NCBI GenBank assembly: GCA_030374765.1
Contig: JARGXX010000132.1
Span: 332,501-396,500, forward strand
Length of the DNA stretch: 64,000 nt
Direction of reading: 5' to 3'
DNA from: Agarophyton chilense
Lineage: Eukaryota > Rhodophyta > Florideophyceae > Gracilariales > Gracilariaceae
In this document: positions 9,424-20,022 of the stretch, piece by piece
How positions within the stretch are numbered: position 1 is the stretch's first letter
How the letters are laid out: each line of letters opens with the position of its first letter
The notes under the pieces: model-generated
The model's input: the letters and a program-made list of their open reading frames with translations, nothing else
Database searches by the model: none
Told to the model about the DNA's origin: nothing
Translations under genes and position numbers: made by a program

Positions 9424-11337
9424 CTAATTGATATCTCTATCAGTAGCTTCATCGTCCGCTTCATCACCCGGTCGTGATCTTTTACCTGAAGGTGGGTTAT
9501 CTATGTAGACATATTGTCTCGAAGATACAGAGACCACTTTGGTTACCCTACGGTCGTAGTCGGCCTTGTACTGCTTCTGGGCTGCAGTGAGGCGGCTCTC
9601 TGCATGTTTGAAAGCCCTCCTAAATCTCACAAGGGTATTTCGCTTGACTTGGGCAGGGGTCAGTGCGCCAGCTGCAGTGCTGCTGGTATGATCTCCCTGC
9701 ACTACAATACCTGGGGAATGTCGCGAAAGAACCAAATCAAAGGGAGTTGTCTGCATTGACCGGTGTACCTGAAGGTTATAGAAGTAGGTGAGTGGTTGCA
9801 CCAGCTCATCCCACCCAGTTGGGTGCTCTTCCGTATAGTGTCGTAGCCTTGATACCAATGTGTTGTTAAAGCGCTCGACCTGTCCGTTTCTCTGCCAGTG
9901 GTAGGCATTTGTGAAATAGTGCCTGATACCCAAAAGGTTATAGAATGCTTCGAAGAACTTCGATGCCAGGTTTGAACCATTATCGGTGAGTAGGTACAGT
10001 GGAGCACCATACGGGTAGACCCAATCGTTGAGGAACGCGATCGCCAGCGTTGTTGACTTCGTATCCTTTAGATGTATCGCTCTCGTGAGCTTCGAGAACC
10101 TGTCAGTGATCACTAGAATATGCTGATACCCATTCTTGGTCTTGGGAAGTGGTCCTAGAAGCTTTATCGCAACAAACTCCAGCGGACCCGCTGCTGGACA
10201 CAGCTTGAGGTACTTTCTATGCTTTAGAAAACAACCGCGGGTACGAACATAGGATTCGCATTGACCTACAAAGGTATAGACATCATGGGCCATATGAGGC
10301 CAATAGAACTCTTGCCCCAAGGTGTAATACATCCTGGTGGCACCGAGGTGTGCCGATAGTCGCGAGTAGTGCACAAGATACAAGACTCTCGGGCGCAGCG
10401 CCTTCAAAACCACCTTTTGAAGGCTACCATCCACGGTCGGTCTTCTTACGATGTACCAATTGTAGTCCACATCGAACGGTGATCCTTCGAAACCAATTGG
10501 GTCAGCCAGCGTTCTGCAGTACGCATCTTGGGCCTGTTCTCGTAGAAACTCCTCTAGGGTTACGGGCATGACGTCTGTTTCCTCTAGAGTCAGTATCTGC
10601 GTTGCCATGTCGGTGTTCGGCAAGGCACCTTTTTCAGGTAAGTCCCAACATCCTTCTAGGTGTTCGCCGCTACCATTTTGGTATGATGACACCAAAAAGC
10701 AAGGGATATCATCGTCCACAGGTTCTGTCTCTAACCCTGAGGTATTTAAGCGTGACATAGCATCCGCTATGTTGTGCTTGATACCTGGACGGTACTGTAC
10801 GTCGTATTCAAACTCCGACAGTCTCAACCTCCAACGGGCAAGTCTACCAGACACATCTGCGAGTCCGAGGATCCATCTTAAGGCGTCGTGGTCCGTGCGC
10901 AACGTAAAGCACTCACCATAAAGATATGGATGGAGCATCAACATGCTCCACACTACTGCTAGACATTCTTTATCGGGTACCATGTAGTTCTGCTCCGCCT
11001 CATTCATAGCGCGGCTCCAGTACCCTATAGGTAATTTGTCTCCGTTGTGCTGCTCCTGCACGAGACAACAACCAATTTGGGCATGAGATGCATCTGTATC
11101 CAGCGTGTACGGTAGACCTGTTTTCGGTAACGCTAAGATTGGCGGCGACAACAGCGCTCGTTTCAATTCCTCAAAGGTATCCATTTCGTCGTTCGATAGA
11201 TTCTCCAACCGTTCAGGTTCACCTTTCTGGAGTTTCTTGTGGAGGGAAGCCGGTATTTTCGCGAATCCTTTTACGAAGCGACGATAAACGTTGCATAAAC
11301 CTTTAAAGGATCGAACGTCTGTCGGGGATCGTGGCAA
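9424..11337 (-). pseudogene. Gyp-A pol: RT end, RNase H, integrase
   Basis: 637 codons. RT thumb and connection (SFKGLCNVYRRFVKGFA), RNase H (TLDTDASHAQIGCCL, PDKECLAVVW, LRTDHDALRWIL) and integrase are clear. The integrase HHCC motif is damaged (the last pair reads C-E-S-Y). The first catalytic Asp of the DDE triad is replaced (VAIKLLGPLP where VAIDLLGPLP is usual), while LTDNGS and the QVERFN Glu remain. The protein would therefore not integrate. It is separated from the RT palm fragment (11347-11889, same frame) by an in-frame stop. Confidence 0.88.
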
Positions 11338-11346
11338 CTTGACCTC

Positions 11347-11889
11347 CTATACGGCTCTAATGTTGCTCGACGCAACCTCTAGGGTACCAGGGCCTGTGAT
11401 GTGGCCCAGGTATTCAACCGTTCTGGTAAAGAAGACGCATTTGCATAGCTTCAGCGTCATCCCCGCCTCAGCTAAAAGGGTTGGTACGGTGCATACGTGA
11501 GCAAAACGCTCTTTTACCGATCTGGAATAGATGATTACAACATCGATGTATACCAAGGCGGTTGTCCATTTAACCTTCGAAAGGATGATGTCCAGCGCCC
11601 TTTGAAAGGTGGCTGGAGCATTGTGCAACCCGAATGGCATCCGCGTGAAGCGAAACAAACCTGCATGGCACGTGAAAGTCGTTTTGTCTCGATCTTCCTC
11701 ACCTACGGGTACCTGCCAATAACCACAATTGGCATTCAACGTGGTAAATATCTGTGCATCTCCCAAGGAGTCGATGCACTCATCCATTCTAGGTACTGGG
11801 TACGAGTTTCTGACGGTCATGGTATTGAGCCTCCTATAGTCCACGCAGAACCTCAAACGTTTATCTTCTTTCTTCTGAACCACAACCAC
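11347..11889 (-). pseudogene. Gyp-A reverse transcriptase palm
   Basis: 180 codons covering RT motifs from RFCVDYRRLN to YLGHITGPG. Both key acidic sites are altered. Motif A reads TTLNANCGYWQ where L-D-A-N-S is usual, and the active-site box reads YIDVV where Y-L-D-D is expected. These changes predict no polymerase activity. MPFGLHNAPATFQ is intact. The fragment is in the same frame as the downstream RNase H/integrase part. Confidence 0.9.
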
Positions 11890-11960
11890 GGAACTAGCCC
11901 AATCTGAGTTGGCTGGTTCAATTACACCTTTTCAGAGCATTCGCTCCACTTCTTTGAGTT

Positions 11961-13133
11961 CTATTTCTCTCGCCTTCGGACCTGCACGGTATGGTTGCTG
12001 ATAAATCGGCTTCGAGTCAGGGAGGAGCTCGATGCGATGCTGTGTGGCCTTAATTTAGCCCAGATGGCCTGAGCACATGGTTTCGAACTCCTCCAGAAGG
12101 TTGAGAATACGGCCTGCAGTCCGCCGTCATTTTCACCGATCTGGACTGTATCTTGCCATTGTCTCTCAGGGTCAGGTTCCTTTTCTTTGTCTACCGATGC
12201 CTTATCGGTTAGCTTTGATTCCAAGTTGGTATTTATAGATGCCTTTGTGGTTGTGAACGCATTTGCGCACCCCGCTTCCTTATCGAAGGTGACATCGCCG
12301 AGATCAGTGTGAGCTACGGTGAAGACCCCTTGTGGAGCCGGTAGTGCGATGCCAACATTGGTATTTTTCGGCAACTTCACGTCATGACTGCTGAAGTGGC
12401 TGAGACACACCTTAAAGGGTTGATTTGGGATGCTGTCGACAATCCCGTTGGCCATCATGGTAAGGTGCCGATGTGCGCACCTCGGATGGTTTTGTAGTAT
12501 GACCAGCCCGGGTGTCGCACACGACACCGGTACCAATATTTGGTGCATTGGCGGGATAACAACCTGTTTGGTAATGCGCACTTTGTTGGAGACCGTTTCG
12601 GTGGATATCCTCTTCTTCGGTTTGACGAACCATCCCCGTTTGGTTTCCGTATTAACAAAAATGGCAACTGGTCCCCCGTGACGTAGGGTGACGGTACGGG
12701 AACCAGGAAGGATTGCTTTGACATGTCTGTCAATGATGTTCGTACCTAGTAGACAGTCAGTTGGTAAACGGTCGACAACAAAGAATTGCAGTCTTACCTT
12801 GAGGTGTCCGAGCTGCACCACAGTGGTGAGCATACCTCGAAGGTTTAATGGGCGCTCATTTGCATCCACCGGCGGGTTGTTGTCGGGAGGTCGGCTCAAG
12901 TTCCGAAGTACAGCCTCACGTATGACGCGGGAGTTGAGGACGTTTGGGTCGGCCCACGTCTCCAACACGCAGGTGACCGGAACCGCAAGGCTATCGAAGA
13001 AACAAATTGAAGCACGTACTTTATAGTTGTTGCACTTCATATGACAAACCGGACCTGGTTGTGACGTGTTCTCTTCCACATTCAAGGTTCTGGGTATCGA
13101 TTGGCCTTCCACTTGCAGGTTGGGTTCGGCCAT
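11961..13133 (-). pseudogene. Gyp-A pol N-terminus with protease
   Basis: 390 codons starting MAEPNLQVEGQ, in the -1 frame relative to gag and overlapping the gag 3' end by about 50 nt. The retropepsin active site reads LETWADPN, whereas Gyp-B and Gyp-C keep LDTGA, so the catalytic Asp and the flap-side Gly are gone. LLGTNIIDRH corresponds to the second retropepsin hallmark (I-L-G-x-x-F). A frameshift between 11889 and 11961 separates it from RT. Confidence 0.75.
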
Positions 13134-15427
13134 AACGCGAACCGTTCGGTGTTTTCGTCCTGTATGGAAGGGGCTGAGTCTAAATTTGGTGTTTCCTCGA
13201 TGGTATTGACCTGTACCGGTGTACGGGGTTGCAGCCTTTTTTGTCCTTTCGTTGAAGACCCATAGAGGTGTTGGTGATTCTGCATGCGAGTCTGCATCAA
13301 CTGGTCTCTCATCTCTGGAGCTAAGTTAGCGCAATTGTTTGCCAAATGGTCTGTCGCGATGCAGAACCAGCAAACGAGGCCTCCAGTTTGAGGGTCTCGC
13401 GGTACCATTGAGGAGGGCTTCGAAAACTGGTTGTAGGAGCAGTGGCGTAGGATGTGGGTGGCGAGTTATGGGAGCTCGCTCTGGGAGCTCGCTCCCTGCA
13501 TCCTATGCCAGCTCACCGCAATTGGCGGCGATTGTACCGAGTTTGGTGAACGCGTTGACGACCAATTTCCTACCGTCGAAGGATTCGAGAACCGCTCCTG
13601 GGTCGCTACCAAGTGGATAGCGGTCCCTGTAGGTACTTCGAGGTGCGAGCTACCCTCTGAGGTTGTGGTATCTTCAATTTCCAAGACCGACCTTTTCCGT
13701 TTTTCCTTCTAGGTTGGAGGCACGGCTGGTCTCTTTCCCAGCCGAAGGGTAGCTCTAAGGCCCTGAGAGTATCGAGCCATCCCATTGTAGTCTACCTTTC
13801 GGTTAGTGGCAAGGTAGTTGCGTACCTGGGAACGGATCGCTTTGTCGACATTATCGGCAAATAGCGACTTTAACCTAGAGGTAGTGAACACATTACCACA
13901 GCGGGTTGCCAGATTCCACAGCGCGAGCGGAAACTCCGATTCGGTTTGCCCAGACCTTTGATGGTAAGCGAGGACTTCCGAATAAGCCTCTTGGGTAACC
14001 TCATCGGTGGCGTATGTTTCCAAAAGAAAATTGACCACTTCTGGGTATGACTCCAACATCTCTGTGCCATCCTCATCCATCGCTAAGGTATTGCCGCGGA
14101 GCCTACACTGCAGCAAGTAATATGCTTGTCCTTCCAGGTAAAACTGAAATAGCCACATAGTAGCGCCCTCGGAAAACCCATTTTGGTCACATGCAAGCTT
14201 GAACTTCTGTAGAAACTCAATCACCGCATTAGGATCCGTACCATTGAAGATTGTGTCACCCATTTGGAAGCTGAGCTTCTTATGGTGCTTAGTAATCTTC
14301 TGAGCAACCTCTTGGGTGTATTCAGAAGACTTGTTGATTAACCGATAAGTCCTGTAATCAACCGCTTTGGTGAACATATCGTTCAACGCTTGGTGCACCT
14401 CCAGGTCCATTTCAGTGTCCGACTCAGAGTCGGGCGACTCATTGTATCGCTTTTCACCCTTTCGGTTCTTTTTCGACGACTTCTTCGTCGACCTGCTCGG
14501 TTTCTTCTTCTTCTTACCTTTACGGTCATCATCCGACGATGAACTCGTATCGGAACTGGAGTCTGACGAGTCGGGGTCTGAATCATCCTCTCGATTCTTT
14601 CCCCTCTTGGTCCTCCGCCTCGTCCCTTTTCGGTTTCTTCGTCGCTCATCCAACGAGTCAGACGGATCGTCCTTGGGACCACCCCCATGGGTATCCTTTT
14701 GAACGAAACCAGTAATTGGAGGCAGATAAATCCCTTGACGATCTACCTTCCCCGGGACCTCTTGACTCTGCTTTGGACCTTGTAGGTACTCGCTATCAGT
14801 AGGTAAGAGTTAGGAATGGGTGGAATGACCCATTTGGAACCCTTGTGGTATGCGCTTTGCGATGTTCACCTGTGTAGGTCGAGATTCTGCGAATACCTCG
14901 GAAACCCAAAGGTCCTGCACAGCGAGGTAAACATGCTCTCTAGCATCTGTAAAGAGAAACTGTTTCACCATTTCAGGTATCCTTTCCCACAGCTCTTGAG
15001 CTGCTCGGTCAACCACAATACGGGTAAATGGATCGACGTCCATTGAGGGCGGAACCATCCGGGTATCCGACTTCTGCTTTACGGTTACTGCCTCCTCGAC
15101 CGCGAGGGTGACGAGGGCATTCGCTCGCTCTTCGAGCTGAGGCCATAGCTCCTCCGCTACAACCTCAATTGGTAATTCCCTTTGAGTTTCCGTTACCATA
15201 GGCGGCGGACCATGTACCTTTACGGCTTGGTCACGAGGGTGCCGGAGCAGATCCTCGGGGTTTTCCAGAATCGGTTGAGCCGATGGGGCTCCTTTAAGAC
15301 CTTTGTGGCTTGGCGGGGCGCTCGCACCACGCGTATCTCTTTTAGGTCGTTCCATTTGTGACCAATAATGGTATCCTGTATTGCTTTGCGGGATTTCCTG
15401 AAACCAAATAGGTGTAAGAGCGTCCAA
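13082..15427 (-). pseudogene. Gyp-A gag with CCHC zinc knuckle, broken
   Basis: Three stretches in one frame: 14810-15427, 13709-14653 and 13082-13408. The middle part has an acidic Ser/Asp-rich linker followed by a Lys-rich block, and then a capsid-like helical domain (FNGTDPNAVIEFLQKF, LATRCGNVF) that aligns with Gyp-C gag. The last part holds a complete nucleocapsid knuckle, C-W-F-C-x4-H-x4-C. Stops between the parts make it a pseudogene. Confidence 0.82.
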
Positions 15428-15481
15428 TCCTTCTCAGAATCTCGTGTGAACCATGAAGGTACGACGAAACCTAAAAATACT

Positions 15482-15499
15482 TTCTAAGTCGGGAGACCA
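15482..15499 (-). other. Gyp-A primer-binding site
   Basis: On the minus strand TGGTCTCCCGACTTAGAA starts three bases after the 5' LTR. Its complement ends in CCA. Read as the last 18 nt of a tRNA, it puts a C at position 61, the partner of invariant G53. The same site occurs in Gyp-C (identical) and Gyp-B (two changes). The cognate tRNA is not in this window. Confidence 0.75.
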
Positions 15500-15502
15500 A
15501 AA

Positions 15503-16110
15503 TGTCGTTCAATCTCCTCTGGGGTATGCTACTGTCTTGTCTCGAGAGCGTGGTGACGCTCAACTTTAGAAGGTAGACGTAATAAACCTCGATGGTAACA
15601 GGGCACCGTGAAAACCGGCAGGGGCAAACGGCGGGGCAACTAGCCTATACCGCGTAGGTGAACGATGGTAGGCGTCGACGCGCAGGAAACCTATGTGGTA
15701 GTTGAGAAACAATGAACCGAAAGGTATAGTTGTGACCCAAGTGGTGCCTGTCTTTATCAGATCAGGATGGGGGAGGTGCAGTTCCCTATATGCAGGGGAC
15801 TGCACTCTCCAGATCACCCGAGAGGTGCCAGCAAGGCACGGTCTCTGACCTAGTGTCAGAGACCTGGCCAGCACTGGCTACAGTGCCAGGTGGCCACTCC
15901 ACTACTGTACTAAAATAATTATAATTACAATTACAATTAATAACAATTACTCAAACAGAAGGTACATGTCAACACTACACGTGGCTGACAACACCTAGAT
16001 GGTATCTTGCCTGGAGCTGCATGGCCGATGATCCCTCGCATACATCACCTACAAGGTCAGTGTAGTATATCGACAACCTCAAAGGTCAGCCCTTCTGCCA
16101 CTATACGACA
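15503..16110 (-). repeat. Gyp-A 5' LTR
   Basis: 608 bp with TGTCGT...ACGACA ends, the partner of 4806-5413. It would hold the promoter for gag-pol transcription running leftward. It is followed at 16111-16115 by the GTGTA target duplication. Confidence 0.93.
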
Positions 16111-16115
16111 GTGTA

Positions 16116-16961
16116 CGACAAATTCTCCTTTTCTGTACTCAAGCCGAGCGCCGTAAAAAGAAGACCCCTCCGCGGAAACCTACGCTTAGGCGCTGTACAG
16201 TTTTCAACATTTCATTTCGCAATATTCAGCAGCTTGATGCGCATCAGAGAGGCAAAATATATCAGCCCAATCTTCGCCGGGCCAACTTTTCGCGTATAGT
16301 TATTCACAGCAGCGTTTGCAACATTACGTATACTGAAGCTCACGACCTCAGGGTCCATGTTCAAAGTCGCCGTCATCGTTTTAATTTTAGAAAAAAGGAC
16401 AATCCAATTGAATAAAAATTGCTTTGTCATTCTTGTTACTTGTTTTATATAAAACTACTTTATCTTGAAAAGTATTTTATTTTTATAAGATAGTTAAAAC
16501 ACACTCAATGTAGATAGTATTCATTCAGATATATATTGTTAGTACTAGATCTCAAGCATCCACAAGCGACAAACCAAATACTTCTGGTGATTAACCATCT
16601 GCTTGAAATACACCATTCCAGACGCCAGCCAACAGTATGCTTCCGTTTCCATCTGCAGAATCCTCAATTTCTTCTCAAATACCAGTTGTTGATTTTGCAG
16701 CGTTTCCGACTGTTTGCAATATGCGCAGTAATGAAATTAATGTGTTTGGAAGTTTTCTGGTGATACGTCACTTATCTCAGAATAGTCAATTGAAAACTAT
16801 TCCTAGTTTCTTGACCGATTTACCCAAAATTACTGGTATTTAGCCTATAGATCTCATTAGAGGGAACTATTCGCCTTTTATATTTTAGAAATCACCAAGC
16901 TTCATCCATTCATGCTCTGTTCAGCTCAATTTGTCGTCTTCTACATAAACTGGGTGTCTCA
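16116..16961. other. AT-rich stretch upstream of copia gag
   Basis: No firm gene. A minus-strand frame at 16212-16430 (72 codons) looks protein-like but matches nothing I know. The stretch should contain the Cop-1 5' LTR or leader, but I found no partner sequence downstream of its RNase H that would define an LTR. Confidence 0.35.
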
Positions 16962-19135
16962 TTGGCTAACCATCCTTCAGGACGAACCACGAACCGTTTT
17001 GCACTCACCATCTTTGCCACGAACGAAAACCGTGCCATTTATGAGGAAATAATTCAGTCTTCAAGAGCGTCTTTGACCTCTGCCCCATTTTTCGAGCATA
17101 TACCTGTCTCTATAGTCAACCAGAAAGTTGAGGACCTTATTCCAACTGTGAATAATCACTCTGATATGCATTCGCAAACAATCAGAGTGAGTAATCACAA
17201 CGTAGTTCTTCCCAGATTCTTACACAATCTGGCAATGCGTTTCAAAGATAAAAAAGCTATGTTTTCCGGAGCTATTGGGGAATCTTGGATGGATTTGCAT
17301 AACGAATATCTCATTGCATTAGAAGATTACATAATATCTGGTTACAAATATGTTAAGCTTATGCATAATATTCTTAGGAATATTGAAAAGCGTTTCTTCA
17401 ATGATGACGTCGTTAAAAGGCATAATCTCTCGCTTATGCTATAATTCTTATTGAAGTACATTTTCATTCTACCTCTAGGCAGAATTGCATTTCAATTCGT
17501 TTGATGAAATTACGAATTGATATTTTCCAATCCGAGGAAAGTACGGCAACTCAGGCTAATGAGAAATTTGATTCAAAAAAATCGCAATCAGCTCCTCAAG
17601 GTCCACCGTATTGTCGTACTGAGACAAAAAAGATAATTTATCTGAGAAAAGCAGTTATTGCACATTCATGGGCTAGTAATCCACTTAGCCGATTGGACTC
17701 AGAAATAATTTCCTATGAATAATTTTACGCACAGCTAGAATGTGCTATTAAGCGCGAAAAGGAAGAGGATAGGGCACTAAAGTCCATTAGTGTATTCAAC
17801 TTCGGTAAGAATGCAAAGTCCGCAGATATTCTCTCTCAGTTTTCATGAAAACGCTATCTTCCTCCTGCTAGATATGGCCGTCACAAGAACAATAAAATGG
17901 ACAATATGAATGAGAGAACTTGTTTCAACTGTGGTGAAAAGCATTTCTTGCGAAATTGTGGGGATCCAAAGAGCTTAGCAGCCTCCGCCACGAGAAACGA
18001 TTAGATTTATTAGAAACCAAAGCAATAACCAAATCCAAACCGTGCTCTGAAGCAGATACTTTACGAACTATGCAAACAGGTTGAAGATGACTCAGAAACC
18101 GAAGACGTCGACACATTACTTAACGTCGAAGAAAGAACAGAAGACAAAAATGACGCAAGGTCACAATATTCAACCGATGACACTGTTGAAAACCTTTTTT
18201 ACCAGCATTTTTGCCGTGACTAAAACCCTGAGACTGAAATTTTTATGAGGAACTCTCCTATGCATGTATTTTTGAATAAAACTAGAGAATTTTCCAGTGG
18301 TTCAGAGTATAATATCCAAAAACAACTCAAACACAAGTCTTAACGTTTTAAAGTTATAAATGATGATACCGATTTTGAAAACACCAACGAATGCAATGGT
18401 GGATGTCTAGATACCTGCGCACAACGTCCTGTAATGAGAAAAGAGCATTACAAGGCTTCTGGCAAGCGGTATGGCTTCAATTTTAAGAAAAAGCATCGGA
18501 GATTCGTTTTCGACTTGGTAGTTTCAATTTCTGCAGTATTGGCCAGGTAACCATTCAAATCCGCGCCCCATATGGTAAAGTACTCAAGCTCACCGTGGAC
18601 ATGATCAACTGCAATGTTCCACTACTACTTGGACTTGAATTCTTTGAAAGAGAAAGAATCTATATTGACAATGTAGAGATCCTTCTCATCTGTAAGAAGA
18701 AATAGAAGGTGCCTATCATTTGGAAACTAGGTCATCCCTTTCGCGAGTGGAACAAATAAACAGCCACTTCAAAAAGGCAGAACTCCAAAAAATGCATCTA
18801 CAGTTTTATCATCCCTTGGTACAGAAGCTGTTTGACTTCCTAAAAAGAGCAAAACCCGAAAAAGCCAATGCCGACAAACGAAAGGTGCTGAAAATATTTT
18901 AGAGGCTTGCCAAACATGTCAACGTTTTACCCAAAAACCACAACGATTTCAGGTTTCCTTTCTTCGAGCAGTTGTTTTTATAAAGATCTCGCCATGGATT
19001 TACTTTTTATTGACAGAAAACCAGTGTTTCACGTTGTTGATGTACATACCCATTTTAAAGCCGCTCGCTTTTTAGATGGATAATCTATTGAAGATATCTG
19101 GAACACTTTCTTAGAATTTTTGGCAAACGTATAAG
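16962..19135 (+). pseudogene. Cop-1: Ty1/copia-like gag, protease and integrase N-half, decayed
   Basis: A gag-like frame (16962-17444, 160 codons) is followed, after stops, by a knuckle-like CFNCGEKHFLRNC near 17915 (spacing C-x2-C-x3-H-x4-C, one residue short). A retropepsin C-terminal region follows (MINCNVPLLLGLEFF near 18603). The integrase zinc-binding start reads AELQKMHLQFYHPLVQKLFDFLKRA near 18778 (listed here by position, key residues H and H), followed by the core start P-V-F-H-V-V-D (19021). It stops exactly at the Gyp-B insertion. Many in-frame stops make it a pseudogene. The order protease-integrase-RT identifies copia rather than gypsy. Confidence 0.75.
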
Positions 19136-19140
19136 TTGGG
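19136..19140. repeat. Target-site duplication TTGGG (left) of Gyp-B
   Basis: TTGGG precedes the TGTAGT start of the left LTR and recurs at 29812-29816 after the ACTACA end of the right LTR. It proves that Gyp-B is a nested insertion into the copia integrase. Confidence 0.92.
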
Positions 19141-19807
19141 TGTAGTATTCTACTATGTCGGGGAATCCGATAGGCTGATTTTTCGCGAAGTCGCAGTTGG
19201 AACTCATAAGTGAGTGATATCATCATACTTGTGATATGAAACGGCACACCACGTAGGATGCCAGGAGGCAGGGTACATTGTTGCAATACGTGGTATCACG
19301 AGTGGAGTGGCTTGCAACGGCGCATGTAGTGGCGATCCCCGTGGCTGGTTTTACTACCCTTTATAGCTAGACGTCCATTAGGGACCGTACCCATACAGTG
19401 GTTTGGCAAAGTGGCTGACCACTGGGTACTATTTATATGTTTATTTGGGCACTCACCCTGGTACACAGTATATAGTGTACCAGAGGTGAGCGCCGACTCC
19501 AAGTCAAGGGGACCACATGGACATCATGACTATTCTTTTCCTCGCTTAGGATTCCTTAACCGGAGATCCGGACAACCTTTAATAGATAGTCAGCCCCCAA
19601 CCACTTCACGAGCCGACTCGTACCTACGTTCCATCAAAAATCTACAGTTGCAATGTTCACCCTCGCTGGCGAGTAGTGGCCTTACACCCCACTTCCAGCT
19701 CGCTGGTATTGTAGCTCTACCACCCCTTTTCCTTCGCTGCAAGCGACCCATCGGCAGTCCGAACGCTGTCGACTGTGTCTGCTCTCTCCGTTAGAACGGA
19801 TACTACA
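19141..19807 (+). repeat. Gyp-B 5' LTR
   Basis: Starts TGTAGTATTCTACTATGTCGG and ends GGATACTACA. Its first 16 bases resemble part of the Gyp-A LTR (GTATGCTACTG), which agrees with a shared lineage. Confidence 0.93.
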
Positions 19808-19809
19808 AG

Positions 19810-19827
19810 TTGTCTTCCGACTTAGAA
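19810..19827 (+). other. Gyp-B primer-binding site
   Basis: TTGTCTTCCGACTTAGAA, two bases after the LTR, is the Gyp-A/Gyp-C site with two substitutions. Confidence 0.7.
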
Positions 19828-20022
19828 CCACTGTGGTCAGCTGCACTGAAGAATTCGTTCCTGGAACGTGGAATCGATATCGATACTTGGAAGAAGTGGA
19901 ATCACTACAGTTATTGTTTATCGAACCACCTCCGGCAATTGCGGAATTCATCGTGGTTGAACACGTGGTAGAGAAGTCGAAGACACCATTTGGTTTGCAC
20001 CTGGACTCAGGTTTGGTCTAGG

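Larger units (their letters stand above)
4806..16110 (-). mobile_element. Gyp-A: Ty3/Gypsy chromovirus, decayed, 11.3 kb
   Basis: A complete LTR-retrotransposon with equal 608-bp LTRs, perfect TGTCGT...ACGACA termini, target duplication, primer-binding site (15482-15499) and polypurine tract (5414-5429). On the minus strand the order is gag, CCHC knuckle, protease, RT, RNase H, integrase, chromodomain, which defines the chromovirus group. An additional reading frame runs on the plus strand (6510-8609). All coding parts carry stop codons, and several catalytic residues are lost. The two LTRs differ at about 30 positions by eye (about 95% identical), so the insertion is not recent. The element is packed with an ACC-N4..6-GGT motif. 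Confidence 0.95.
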
